In this document: positions 6,701 through 14,996 of the stretch, in pieces
Layout: the number at the start of each line of letters is the position of its first letter
How positions within the stretch are numbered: the first letter of the stretch is position 1
Assembly: GCA_944383415.1 (NCBI GenBank)
Contig: CALWPK010000010.1
Location: 1 to 48,674 of the forward strand
DNA from: an uncultured Clostridia bacterium
GTDB lineage: Bacteria; Bacillota; Clostridia; Christensenellales; UBA1242
Length of the DNA stretch: 48,674 bases
Reading direction: 5' to 3'
Position numbers and translations under genes: made by a program
Notes under the pieces: model-generated
What the model saw: only the letters and a program-made list of their open reading frames with translations
What the model was told of the DNA's origin: nothing
The model's database searches: none

Positions 6701-8560
6701 ATGGAAAATCTGATAGTCAAAGCGAGCAAACGAAAGTTTGATTTCAATACGTTTTATAAATATTTGGCTGAATACAATGAAAAATACGGCAATCTGCTTA
6801 TACCAGCAAAATACGAAATTGATGGTTATAAACTAGGAACGAAAGTCTCTAGTATCCGATCAGCCAATATTCATCTAAATGATGATCAAATCAAAATGCT
6901 CAACGATCTAGGTTTCGTTTGGGATGCTAAGTCTTTTGATTTCGATAAATTCTATCGACATTTAGTCGAATACAAGAAGAAATACGGAAATCTACTTATA
7001 CCAGCCAAATATGAAATCGATGGATACAGAATCGGACCTAAGATCAATCAGATAAGATCGGGCAAGATGAAACTAGACGATAAACAAATTAAAATGCTCA
7101 ACGATCTGGGCTTCGTCTGGGACGCGAAATCTTTTGATTTTGACACTTTCTACAACTACCTAGTGGAATACAAGGAAAAATACGGTGATCTTCTGATCCC
7201 ATTCCAATACGAAATCAATGGATATAAACTTGGAAATAGAATCAATAACATAAGATCGAGCAACATTAAACTAGACGATAAACAAATTAAAATGCTCAAC
7301 GATCTAGGTTTCGTTTGGGATGCAAAGTCTTTTGATTTCGATAAATTCTATCGACATTTAGTCGAATACAAGAAGAAATACGGAAATCTACTTATACCAG
7401 CCAAATATGAAATCGATGGATACAGAATCGGACCTAAGATCAATCAGATAAGATCGGGCAAGATGAAACTAGACGATAAACAAATTAAAATGCTCAACGA
7501 TCTGGGCTTCGTCTGGGACGCGAAATCTTTTGATTTTGACACTTTCTACAACTACCTAGTGGAATACAAGGAAAAATACGGTGATCTTCTGATCCCATTC
7601 CAATACGAAATCAATGGATATAAACTTGGAAATAGAATCAATAGCATAAGAACTGGCCATATTAAACTAGATGATAAGCAAATCAAAATGCTAGATGATC
7701 TTGGTTTCGTCTGGAATGCTAGATTTTCTGATAAGGTTAGAGATTTTGATTTCGAGAATTTCTACAATTGTCTCATTAAATTTAAGAAAAAACACGGTCA
7801 TTTATTTGTCAAATATGACGATTTGATCGAGAATTATGAAATTGGGTTTTATGTAAGGGCGATACGCTCCAATCAAATCAATCTAACGATGGTAGAAAAA
7901 CGCATCTTGTCTGAATCGGGTTTCCTATTCGACACTCACGACACACTCTACCCTAATGACAATTACAGCACCGATGACAAAAGCGAATATTTGACTTCAA
8001 GGATGTTGGACGGAGATATGCAGGCAAGGAGGACACTCATTGAAAAGATGTTACCTCGCGTGACCGCCATTTCAAAAAGGGAGGGCAACCGAGTGCTAAG
8101 AGGCGAATTGTATTCACACTTGAGCGAAAATCTGATTGATACCATTGATAGGTTTTCAACCATTGAAACCTCTGAAAGATACATAAACAAGACGCTAAAA
8201 TATACAAAACTTCAATTTTACAAAACGCAAAACAGGCGAGAATATATCCTATCTGACACCATTCCAGGCACAGATGATCTGACCATTGAGAGTGCTCTGT
8301 CTACCGATGAAAAAGAGAGACCTGATACGATCGCTCAAAGCAAGGTGTTCAACTCCGAACTGATCGAAGAGATACGATCAATACTATCGAAATCTGAATT
8401 CAAACTCTTATTGCTCACCTTTGGAATAAACACAAAGAAATTATCTCTAAAAGATCTCAGCGAACACTACAATGTTGATGAAATGAAGATTAAAAAAGCC
8501 GTCAAACGCATATTGCTAAAAATTAAAACAAACATGGACAGCAACGAATGGAATGTCTGA
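6701..8560 (+). CDS. Six helicase-associated (HA) repeats fused to sigma-70-like domains
   Basis: I start this 619-residue protein at ATG 6701, which has AAAGGA in front; the TTG at 6656 is the -35 box. Six 66-residue repeats occupy about 13-412, each with LVEY.EKYG.LLIP, a YEIDGYKLG-like core, IRS and IKML.DLGFVWD. They match the helicase-associated domain (PF03457), a presumed nucleic-acid-binding module. From about 430 the sequence resembles sigma-70: a region 1.2/2 helix pair (LTSRMLDGDMQARRTLIEKM, then LSENLIDTIDRF), a poorly conserved 2.3/2.4, and a clear region 4 (LSLKDLSEHYNVDEMKIKKA). No helicase motor or nuclease is present. Repeats 2+3 and 4+5 are nearly identical in DNA. The gene interrupts the conserved spoIVFB-rplU junction on the opposite strand. 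It may be a specialised sigma factor or sigma-derived regulator; function is unknown. Confidence 0.8.
   Translation: MENLIVKASKRKFDFNTFYKYLAEYNEKYGNLLIPAKYEIDGYKLGTKVSSIRSANIHLNDDQIKMLNDLGFVWDAKSFDFDKFYRHLVEYKKKYGNLLIPAKYEIDGYRIGPKINQIRSGKMKLDDKQIKMLNDLGFVWDAKSFDFDTFYNYLVEYKEKYGDLLIPFQYEINGYKLGNRINNIRSSNIKLDDKQIKMLNDLGFVWDAKSFDFDKFYRHLVEYKKKYGNLLIPAKYEIDGYRIGPKINQIRSGKMKLDDKQIKMLNDLGFVWDAKSFDFDTFYNYLVEYKEKYGDLLIPFQYEINGYKLGNRINSIRTGHIKLDDKQIKMLDDLGFVWNARFSDKVRDFDFENFYNCLIKFKKKHGHLFVKYDDLIENYEIGFYVRAIRSNQINLTMVEKRILSESGFLFDTHDTLYPNDNYSTDDKSEYLTSRMLDGDMQARRTLIEKMLPRVTAISKREGNRVLRGELYSHLSENLIDTIDRFSTIETSERYINKTLKYTKLQFYKTQNRREYILSDTIPGTDDLTIESALSTDEKERPDTIAQSKVFNSELIEEIRSILSKSEFKLLLLTFGINTKKLSLKDLSEHYNVDEMKIKKAVKRILLKIKTNMDSNEWNV
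6893..7643 (+). repeat. Recent 396-bp tandem duplication inside the HA-repeat gene
   Basis: The segments from about 6893 to 7247 and 7289 to 7643 are almost identical base for base, offset by exactly 396 bases (two 66-codon repeats); I saw one mismatch over about 350 bases, in the GCTAAG/GCAAAG pair. The match decays sharply after 7247/7643. The unit is in frame, so HA repeats 4 and 5 are a recent copy of 2 and 3. Confidence 0.95.
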
Positions 8561-8752
8561 CATTCACCGAAGATACACTCGTGCCATTTATCTAATCAAT
8601 CGCAATAGTATTTTCAAGTTTTTTGACCGAAAAGGCCCCTGCGAATCGATATAATAAGGGAGACAAATAATAAATTTTGCGTATTTTACCCTCGCATTCA
8701 GACGATCTCTATCATTTTGATTGGTGATTTTTTACTTTTTCAGGATAGAAAG
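8561..8752. other. Convergent intergenic region, unexplained GC-richer patch
   Basis: This gap lies between the HA/sigma gene (plus) and the SpoIVFB-like gene (minus). A patch at about 8619-8665 is less AT-rich than its surroundings and contains a TATAAT hexamer followed by AAGGGAG, but I find no open frame, clear terminator or recognisable RNA. Confidence 0.4.
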
Positions 8753-9547
8753 TCAAAATTTGATATCCTTAATCTCTGTCGTAAGAGGATATTTTAGTGC
8801 GTATTCTAGTGTAGCGTCCTCGTCAATGTATTGTTTCTTTACTGGATAGTAAAATATTGTATATCTACGCTTTTTGATATGTTTTATCAAACTGAACAGA
8901 CTGTCTCGTCCGTCAATTTTGATCAAACATATTTTTTCTATCGACTTTACTTCCTTGAATTTGAAAATTGATATGGTAGGCATATCACTTGGGCGGGAAG
9001 ATAAAAAGAATATCACCATAATTAGATAAAACCAATTGATCGTATAGAATATGCTGACCACGAACAAGACTGTGAAAAGCAAGGAAAATGCAATCCGCAC
9101 GATATTATCTATTATCTTATATTTTTTATTGGATGTGAAAAGATTTCTAAATATTTTCCCGCCATCTAGTGGGTAGATCGGCAGTAGATTGAACAGTGCC
9201 AAAAACAAATTTGCATAACAAAACACATTCAGATAATTATATGAAATCGGCACGAGCCAATACATTGCTAAACAGACTAGACAGATGAAGAGGTTGAACA
9301 ATGGACCCGCGATATTGACTGCGAATATGTCCTTGTCCGATACGCTTTGTTCCAAATCTAACGAGATGCCACAGATATCGAATTTGAACTGCTTGAGACT
9401 ATAACCTCTTCTAGATGCCACCATCAAATGTGCCATTTCGTGCAAAAAAAGTGCTAATAAATAGTTGAACATTAGCAAAAAATCATTAAAAATCAGGCAT
9501 AGTAATAACAAAAAAATTACACTAGGACCTATTTTAATTTTTTTCAT
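8753..9547 (-). CDS. SpoIVFB-like site-2 (M50) intramembrane metalloprotease
   Basis: The 264-residue membrane protein carries the zinc motif HEMAH at 36-40, AGPLFN at 80-85 and the third ligand segment PLDGG with Asp128, the M50 signature. Several membrane spans are followed by a cytoplasmic tail (about 195-264) that could be a CBS-like domain, as in SpoIVFB. In spore formers SpoIVFB cleaves pro-sigma-K in the mother cell. Position supports the call: in B. subtilis spoIVFB lies between minD and rplU, as here after minD-minE. No SpoIVFA is present. No Shine-Dalgarno is visible; TATAAA lies five bases before the ATG, so a leaderless internal transcript is possible. Confidence 0.85.
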   Translation of the reverse strand: MKKIKIGPSVIFLLLLCLIFNDFLLMFNYLLALFLHEMAHLMVASRRGYSLKQFKFDICGISLDLEQSVSDKDIFAVNIAGPLFNLFICLVCLAMYWLVPISYNYLNVFCYANLFLALFNLLPIYPLDGGKIFRNLFTSNKKYKIIDNIVRIAFSLLFTVLFVVSIFYTINWFYLIMVIFFLSSRPSDMPTISIFKFKEVKSIEKICLIKIDGRDSLFSLIKHIKKRRYTIFYYPVKKQYIDEDATLEYALKYPLTTEIKDIKF

Positions 9548-9575
9548 ATTTATTTATATGCGGGCATTTTTTCGT

Positions 9576-9803
9576 TTATTCCGGCAGGGTCTTTGCTAGT
9601 TTCATTCTGTCCCCTATGCAATTCACAATTATTTCATACGAATTGTCCTTTGGTTGTATGTCTAAAGCAATATCCTCAAAATTTACTTCAAAATAATTGT
9701 TGATTAAATAGAAAAAATCCGACTTTATCACATCGATTAGATATTTAGGATTGTTCTCCTTGTCTTTTTGCACAATTTTATCTAAACGCCTAATTAAATC
9801 CAT
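9576..9803 (-). CDS. minE: Cell division topological specificity factor MinE
   Basis: The 75-residue protein directly follows minD, one base apart. Its C-terminal half fits the MinE topological domain, with a helix, the NNYFEVNFEDIALDI segment and a beta strand ending in EIIVNCIG. MinE stimulates the MinD ATPase and places the division site at mid-cell. The N-terminal MinD-binding part (MDLIRRLDKIV) is short and divergent. AAAGGAG precedes the ATG. The family call rests on position as much as sequence. Confidence 0.8.
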   Translation of the reverse strand: MDLIRRLDKIVQKDKENNPKYLIDVIKSDFFYLINNYFEVNFEDIALDIQPKDNSYEIIVNCIGDRMKLAKTLPE

Positions 9804-9804
9804 A

Positions 9805-10596
9805 CTATATACTCCTTTTCAAAAGTCTCTTGATTGAACCTAAAAATCCACGATATTTGAACGTGCAGTCGAACAACTTTTTCTTCCCTGTCAAGATATT
9901 TTCTGTGAGGATATCAAACGCTCTATTCAATGCTATTTTATTATTTTTGATTTTGTCACTAGTGTTGGTGATCACGTTGTCATCCTCTGGAATCACTCCG
10001 CCAAATTCAATATTTAACGTGCGTCCTATGTCGTGAACGTCAAACATCAATTTGTCCTGAATCAAATCCCCGCGTGCACGGTTGATGACAAAACGTTTGT
10101 TTGTAATGTTGAAACTAGACAGAATGGTGATCACTTTATCTGCATCTCGAATGCTACTGAGATGTGGTGTAGTGATGACTAGCGCCTCATCTGCGCAACT
10201 AATGGCACGTTTGAACCCCGCATCAATGCCAGCAGGACAATCTATCAATATAAAATCAAACATTGTATGTAACTCATTGATAATAGACTTGATCTCAGAT
10301 AGTTGGATGGTTAGGTTCCTATTCAGTCCTCCGCTTGATAATAAATATAATAGCGGATAGTAGTCGTCCTGCACCAGCGCTTCTTTCAGCCTACATTTCT
10401 TTTCTATCACATCAAGCATAGTGTACACCACTCTATCTTCCATATTCATCACCACGTCAAGATTGTTTAGCCCTATGTCCATATCCACCAAACAAACTCT
10501 ATAATTTCTGCTAGCCAAATGCATTCCTAAATTTGCTGTGACTGTAGTTTTCCCAACACCGCCTTTGCCCGATGTCATAACAATCGCTCTTCCCAT
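9805..10596 (-). CDS. minD: Septum site-determining ATPase MinD
   Basis: This 263-residue ParA/MinD ATPase has the deviant Walker A motif GKGGVGKTT at 10-18 (both signature lysines present), DMDIGLNNLD and the switch segment FDFILIDCPAGID. It ends in an amphipathic, basic helix (FLGSIKRLLKR), the membrane-targeting sequence that lets MinD bind membrane when ATP-loaded. It precedes minE and the SpoIVFB-like gene. No minC is present nearby, so the usual FtsZ inhibitor partner must be elsewhere or missing. GGAGGC precedes the ATG. Confidence 0.95.
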   Translation of the reverse strand: MGRAIVMTSGKGGVGKTTVTANLGMHLASRNYRVCLVDMDIGLNNLDVVMNMEDRVVYTMLDVIEKKCRLKEALVQDDYYPLLYLLSSGGLNRNLTIQLSEIKSIINELHTMFDFILIDCPAGIDAGFKRAISCADEALVITTPHLSSIRDADKVITILSSFNITNKRFVINRARGDLIQDKLMFDVHDIGRTLNIEFGGVIPEDDNVITNTSDKIKNNKIALNRAFDILTENILTGKKKLFDCTFKYRGFLGSIKRLLKRSI

Positions 10597-10636
10597 ACTT
10601 GCCTCCTGAATCTAATTTAGCACCAGACACGAAAAA

Positions 10637-10672
10637 AGCGAAGACAATTCTAGATGAATTTTCATCTTCGCT
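10637..10672 (-). terminator. Terminator between the MreB-like gene and minD
   Basis: On the minus strand, AGCGAAGA and TCTTCGCT form an 8-base stem with a roughly 20-base loop and a following T-run. It lies 24 bases after the MreB-like stop and about 40 bases before minD, so it separates the two transcripts or acts as an attenuator. An extended -10-like TGCTAAAT follows before minD. Confidence 0.8.
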
Positions 10673-10695
10673 AATATTAGACCATATTTCACATT

Positions 10696-11691
10696 TTATA
10701 GGTTTATTTTCAAAAATTCTTTGCCCGAATTGAGCAATTTGCCCGCACCAAGAATCACGCTATCCATCGGTTCGTCCGGCACGGTGACGGGAAGATCCAA
10801 TTTTTTCTTCGCATACTCATATAATCCTGAAATCGAACTAGCGCCTCCGACAAAAACTACGCCGTTATTATATATATCTGCTGAGATCTCTTTGGGAAGT
10901 CTTTGCATAACATCGTCTATCAGTTTAAATATCTCATCGTAAATGTTGATTATAGCAAGCCTCACTTCATTAGCACTGATATTATTGCGCACGAATTTGT
11001 TGTTTTCATCAATGCCAATATATTCGGTCTTGTACAAATCGCGGTTATATAGCGATGCGACTTCGTTCTTTGCTGCCTCGCTAGTCAAATCCGAGACCTC
11101 CAATCCGTGATTGTCTGCGATGAATGTGGTGATACTTTTGTCCATATCTTGGCCACCTATGAAATACATCCTACCAAAATTGAAATTGTATTCATTCAAT
11201 ACCGAAATATCAGTTATGTATTTACCTATATCTACCACCATTATATAACTATGCGGGTCAATATCCATATCCGCTCGCACGCAAACGCTATTTTGAACAA
11301 AAGTCACTTTGTTGATGCCCGATTCGTGCAACACCTTCTTTAGCAATTTTAATTGTTGCTCATTCAATGCACAAGGCACGGCAACTAATGCACTTAAATT
11401 GGTGAGCAAAAATTTATCTCTAATAATATTTTTCAATATTTCACTTATCAACACGACTGCCATCTCTTCGTTGACAATCTCGCTGTTCTTTATTGGTTGA
11501 TAAATTGTGACATTGCTAGACTTGGATAGAAACATCTTCTCCGCCTGCTTGCCTGTCGCTTTCACCTTGAATTTTTTGCCATTCTCAACTACTGCCAAAA
11601 AGGCTGGCTCTTTTGCTATGATTCCCAATCCTTTTCTATATATTATTATCTGATTGCTACCGAATTTGATAGCCAAATCGATATTAAACAT
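10696..11691 (-). CDS. Divergent MreB-like actin homologue
   Basis: The 331-residue protein follows the MreB layout from end to end: IDLAIKFGSN at the start, KGLGIIAKEPAFLAV, IYQPIKNSEIVNEE, MVVDIGKYITDISVL, FIGGQDMD, and a C-terminal VVFVGGAS with PDEPMDSVILGAGKLL. MreB-family proteins polymerise along the membrane to guide wall synthesis or chromosome events. Here both phosphate-binding loops are altered: the GTANT of phosphate-1 is KFGSN, and the GGGTT of phosphate-2 is GKYIT. ATP binding may be weak or lost. mreC and mreD do not follow. The gene lies 22 bases after the Ppx-like gene, has a GGGGG ribosome binding site and ends in a terminator before minD. Confidence 0.85.
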   Translation of the reverse strand: MFNIDLAIKFGSNQIIIYRKGLGIIAKEPAFLAVVENGKKFKVKATGKQAEKMFLSKSSNVTIYQPIKNSEIVNEEMAVVLISEILKNIIRDKFLLTNLSALVAVPCALNEQQLKLLKKVLHESGINKVTFVQNSVCVRADMDIDPHSYIMVVDIGKYITDISVLNEYNFNFGRMYFIGGQDMDKSITTFIADNHGLEVSDLTSEAAKNEVASLYNRDLYKTEYIGIDENNKFVRNNISANEVRLAIINIYDEIFKLIDDVMQRLPKEISADIYNNGVVFVGGASSISGLYEYAKKKLDLPVTVPDEPMDSVILGAGKLLNSGKEFLKINL

Positions 11692-11713
11692 AATTTCCCC
11701 CTAATTATAATTA

Positions 11714-13219
11714 TTATAATATCTGCAAATTTTTGCCATAAACCTTTTTGAAATCTGGTGCTACCGACATTGCTTGACTGATCTCAAGAGTAGCATCTTT
11801 TTCCACCTCAGTTTTCAAAATAACTGTATCCCCAAGCACGTCACACGCGATGTCTTTCACTGAATTTGAATTCGTAATGTTTAGCATCGTAGCCATCTTG
11901 ATGATCACTGCCAACTTCTTCACCGCATCAAAATCTTCATCTGAAACTATGTCCTTGTATCGCACCCATTCTGACAGACTAAAGTCATCAATATTTTGAC
12001 TGCTCGCAACGAACGCTGCCAACACAATATCCTTGTGAGAAGCGCCATAAATGTTGCTATTCAATATCACTGGGAAATTGTTCCTTTGATAATTTTCAAA
12101 CGCAATGCGTTTCCCCGCCATACACATACTAGCCGCTATACGCAACACTTTCACATAAGGTCTGGTAAGTTTGTGTAGTACTTTTAGTTGTTTATATAAA
12201 ATAACTGCTATTGAATAATTACTATCAATATTTATATTGGTAGGATAAAATTCATTGATAGAACTCAGTGAATATCCTAAAATATCTAATAGTGGTTTTT
12301 CACCCGTTTGTCCTAATAGATTCCTCGCTACAATGCCATACATTTCGCCATTCGTGGAAATTTTTATAGAATCCCTCACAAATTCGTTGTAAGCAACTTT
12401 GACTATCGCTAATCCTACGGCAATCACGTCTGCACGCTTTTCTGATATTCCTTTTAGTTTCTTGGCCTTATCAAGATCAAGTCCTCTGATTAGATTGTAT
12501 ATATTTTGAAAACTAGACGTTGTCACTTCATAATTATGAGCCAACTCAAGTGGATAATGCGTTGCTTTCCTGCTGAGTTTGCCTAGTGAATAAAATACTT
12601 CTCCAATTCCAATAACTTCAGAATCATCTTCAAGATTGTACAACCAATTCAATTTTTTGAATTCTTTAGTCATTATATTGACCACTTCATCCATTCTAGA
12701 ATCTGTAGGTTTATCTTTTACTTTTTCTAATAAATTGACTGCACCTAATGGAATGCTAATGCTATTGGTCACCACTCTACGATTGAATTTTACCAGTTGA
12801 GTTGAATAATCTCCTATTTGAATTATCACCCCACGCGTCATTGAGAATGAATATAAGATCGCACTGTGCAAAGCAGAAACCTGCTCCTCCTGCGTCAATA
12901 CTTTGAAATATAATGACACTGTTTTGTACACCTCATCCAAAAAAGCGATCTGATTGCGTGCATTAGCAATGGTAGGATCTGTATAACATATATATTTTTC
13001 TATCTTAGCACCATCTACTATCTTCCTATAATTTTTCAAAATAGCAATAGTCTCTTGAATGCGTGCCGGCTTGATGTAGCCATCCCTCTCCATATCTTGA
13101 GTAAGTTTCACCGGTTCAATTATTTGCTGTTCAATTGTGAAAAATCCATTTTGAGTATATTTAAAAATTGTTAGTTTTACGTCATTAACATTTAATTCAA
13201 AAACCGCTAATCTTTCCAT
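11714..13219 (-). CDS. Ppx/GppA-like protein with degenerate active sites
   Basis: The 501-residue protein has the fold order of exopolyphosphatase/GppA: an actin-like N-terminal part with a YFKVLTQEEQ segment (Ppx reads vLsgeEEA), a phosphate-2 segment VIIQIGDYSTQLVKF, and a C-terminal helical HD-type domain (about 310-480) with VILNSNIYGASHKDIVLAAF. Catalytic features are damaged: the usual DIGGGST reads QIGDYST, and the HD-domain metal motif (commonly HDIGK) reads CMAGKR. Family enzymes hydrolyse polyphosphate or pppGpp; this one probably does not, and may instead bind nucleotide or act structurally with the MreB-like neighbour 22 bases downstream. AAGGAG lies upstream of the ATG. Confidence 0.8.
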   Translation of the reverse strand: MERLAVFELNVNDVKLTIFKYTQNGFFTIEQQIIEPVKLTQDMERDGYIKPARIQETIAILKNYRKIVDGAKIEKYICYTDPTIANARNQIAFLDEVYKTVSLYFKVLTQEEQVSALHSAILYSFSMTRGVIIQIGDYSTQLVKFNRRVVTNSISIPLGAVNLLEKVKDKPTDSRMDEVVNIMTKEFKKLNWLYNLEDDSEVIGIGEVFYSLGKLSRKATHYPLELAHNYEVTTSSFQNIYNLIRGLDLDKAKKLKGISEKRADVIAVGLAIVKVAYNEFVRDSIKISTNGEMYGIVARNLLGQTGEKPLLDILGYSLSSINEFYPTNINIDSNYSIAVILYKQLKVLHKLTRPYVKVLRIAASMCMAGKRIAFENYQRNNFPVILNSNIYGASHKDIVLAAFVASSQNIDDFSLSEWVRYKDIVSDEDFDAVKKLAVIIKMATMLNITNSNSVKDIACDVLGDTVILKTEVEKDATLEISQAMSVAPDFKKVYGKNLQIL

Positions 13220-13255
13220 ATATTTATCATTTCTCCTTAATAAAAATACTTACTT

Positions 13256-13284
13256 ACTTTTAGCACTTATTTCAATTATAGTCA
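13256..13284 (-). promoter_or_regulatory. Promoter of the Ppx-like/MreB-like operon
   Basis: TTGACT, a 17-base spacer and TAAAAG with an extended TGC lie about 40 bases upstream of the Ppx-like ATG. Confidence 0.6.
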
Positions 13285-13446
13285 ATACTTTTTTTAAAAA
13301 ATTTTAAAATTTTTAAATATTATTTAAGGAAATCATTTACTATAAAAAATAGAAATTCACAATTAAAATTTATAATAATTTTATAATTTCAACCTTCAAT
13401 AAAATTTGGTGAAAATTTTATCTATATTTTTTCAATATTTTTGAAT

Positions 13447-14145
13447 TTAATTTAGCAATTTTTCAATTTCTGGCTCAAACATTTTAAATGCGACATTTTT
13501 ATAATCAGGGGCAACTTTGAATTTCATAATCTCTTTTGTCACCGGATGGACAAATTCTAACTGATATGCCCAAAGTGCAAGATTCCCAATATGTTCGCTA
13601 TCTCCATACTTGATATCCGCAAAAATTGGCGTATTCAACTGCTTTGCCATCTGCACTCTTATCTGATGACTACGTCCAGTGATCAGATTGACTTCCATCA
13701 AGGATAATTTATTTTTTGTACACAAAAGATTATAATCTAGGATTGCCTCTTTGCTCCCTTCTTCCGTTTGAGGAGCAATATGAACTATGTTGTTTTTTTC
13801 ATCCTTTTTCAAATACGTTGTCAATCTGTTTTCCGTTTGTTTCGGTCTACCTAAGACAACGCATAAATACTTTTTCTTGAGTTGTTTTGCTTTCAATTCG
13901 CTAGATAATCTGCTGGCGGATTTGCTAGTCTTTGCAAACACCATCACTCCGCCTGTCGGCCTATCTAGTCTATGCACTAGTCCTAGATATACGTTGCCAG
14001 GTTTTTTGTCTCTAACTTTTATAAATTCTTTAATAATCGAAAGCATATCTAGATCTCCGCTCGAATCTGCTTGAACTGATATATTCTGCGGTTTGATCAC
14101 CACAATGATATGATTATCTTCGTATATTATCTTTGGCTCTATCAT
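13447..14145 (-). CDS. RluA-family pseudouridine synthase
   Basis: The 232-residue protein carries the RluA catalytic signature HRLDRPTGGVMVFAKT with Asp61, the C-terminal TGRSHQIRVQM motif and an N-terminal YEDNHIIVVIKP. It isomerises uridine to pseudouridine in rRNA or tRNA; the target site is not evident. It lacks the N-terminal S4 domain of RluD-type enzymes, resembling smaller members such as RluA or TruC. Its ATG overlaps the stop of the upstream methyltransferase (ATGA), so the two are translationally coupled within an RNA-modification cluster. Confidence 0.9.
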   Translation of the reverse strand: MIEPKIIYEDNHIIVVIKPQNISVQADSSGDLDMLSIIKEFIKVRDKKPGNVYLGLVHRLDRPTGGVMVFAKTSKSASRLSSELKAKQLKKKYLCVVLGRPKQTENRLTTYLKKDEKNNIVHIAPQTEEGSKEAILDYNLLCTKNKLSLMEVNLITGRSHQIRVQMAKQLNTPIFADIKYGDSEHIGNLALWAYQLEFVHPVTKEIMKFKVAPDYKNVAFKMFEPEIEKLLN

Positions 14146-14996
14146 CTCTTCTCCTTGAATATTTTAATTGCGCTACATCCGCAAGGAAGGATCACTCCCT
14201 CATCTTTGGTAGGTAGTCCCACTTCATAACTCTGAGTCTCTCCACCCTGAATGGTCAAATTCAAAATATTTGACATCACAATAGGTTGCAAGCCAGTAGT
14301 ATAACTATTGATTAGAACGAACAATCTATCTTGGCTCAAAACTTTGGCACACAGTTTGACAAAGGCGAAAATATCATTTTCAATCTTCCACGTCTCTCCT
14401 TTCGGTCCTCGTCCAAATGACGGCGGATCCATTATGATAGCATCATATTTGTTACCTCTTCTGATTTCACGCTCCACAAATTTGATACAATCATCTTGAA
14501 TGAAACGAATATTATCTATGTTGTTTAATTTCGCATTTATCTTCGCTATCTCGATCATACTTTTGGAGGCATCTACATGCGTCACACTTGCACCTGCGAG
14601 TGCGCATTCAACACTCGCTCCACCTGTATATGCAAAAAGATTCAATATTTTGACCGTTCCTTTTTTTTGTTTTATCAAATCTGTCATAATATCCCAATTC
14701 ACAGCCTGCTCAGGAAACAGACAAATATGTTTAAAATTCATAGGCTCAATATGGAATTTCACTCCTTTCCTAGAAATGACAAAATTCTTGGGCATACGCT
14801 TTGACATCTTCCATTCGCCAGATTTATTTTCTGTCCTGATATATCTAGCATCTACCTCTTGGATAAGTTTTTTATCCGTATTCCAAATAACCTGCGGATC
14901 TGGACGCAAAAAAGTATATCCACCGATTTGTTCAAGTTTTTCACCATTCGCAGTGGATAACACAATATAATCAGTCCAATCAGTCGCCAGTTTCAT
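14142..14996 (-). CDS. Class I SAM-dependent RNA methyltransferase (RlmI/RlmK-like)
   Basis: The protein has a Rossmann-fold methyltransferase core: LNLFAYTGGASVECA binds S-adenosylmethionine, VTHVDASKSMIEIAKINA follows, and IMDPPSFGRGPKGETW carries the DPPSF substrate motif. This layout matches the family of RlmI and the C-terminal half of RlmKL, which methylate 23S rRNA. I start at the ATG at 14996, which overlaps the previous stop by one base (TGATG); a TTG one codon earlier is possible. It lies between the HEPN-CBS and RluA-type genes with short overlaps, indicating one operon. The exact target is inferred only as RNA. Confidence 0.85.
   Translation of the reverse strand: MKLATDWTDYIVLSTANGEKLEQIGGYTFLRPDPQVIWNTDKKLIQEVDARYIRTENKSGEWKMSKRMPKNFVISRKGVKFHIEPMNFKHICLFPEQAVNWDIMTDLIKQKKGTVKILNLFAYTGGASVECALAGASVTHVDASKSMIEIAKINAKLNNIDNIRFIQDDCIKFVEREIRRGNKYDAIIMDPPSFGRGPKGETWKIENDIFAFVKLCAKVLSQDRLFVLINSYTTGLQPIVMSNILNLTIQGGETQSYEVGLPTKDEGVILPCGCSAIKIFKEKR

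Noticed and set aside
6893..7643. Repeat array as a CRISPR-like structure
   Set aside because: The repeats are contiguous, 198 or 396 bases long, in frame and protein coding; there are no spacers.
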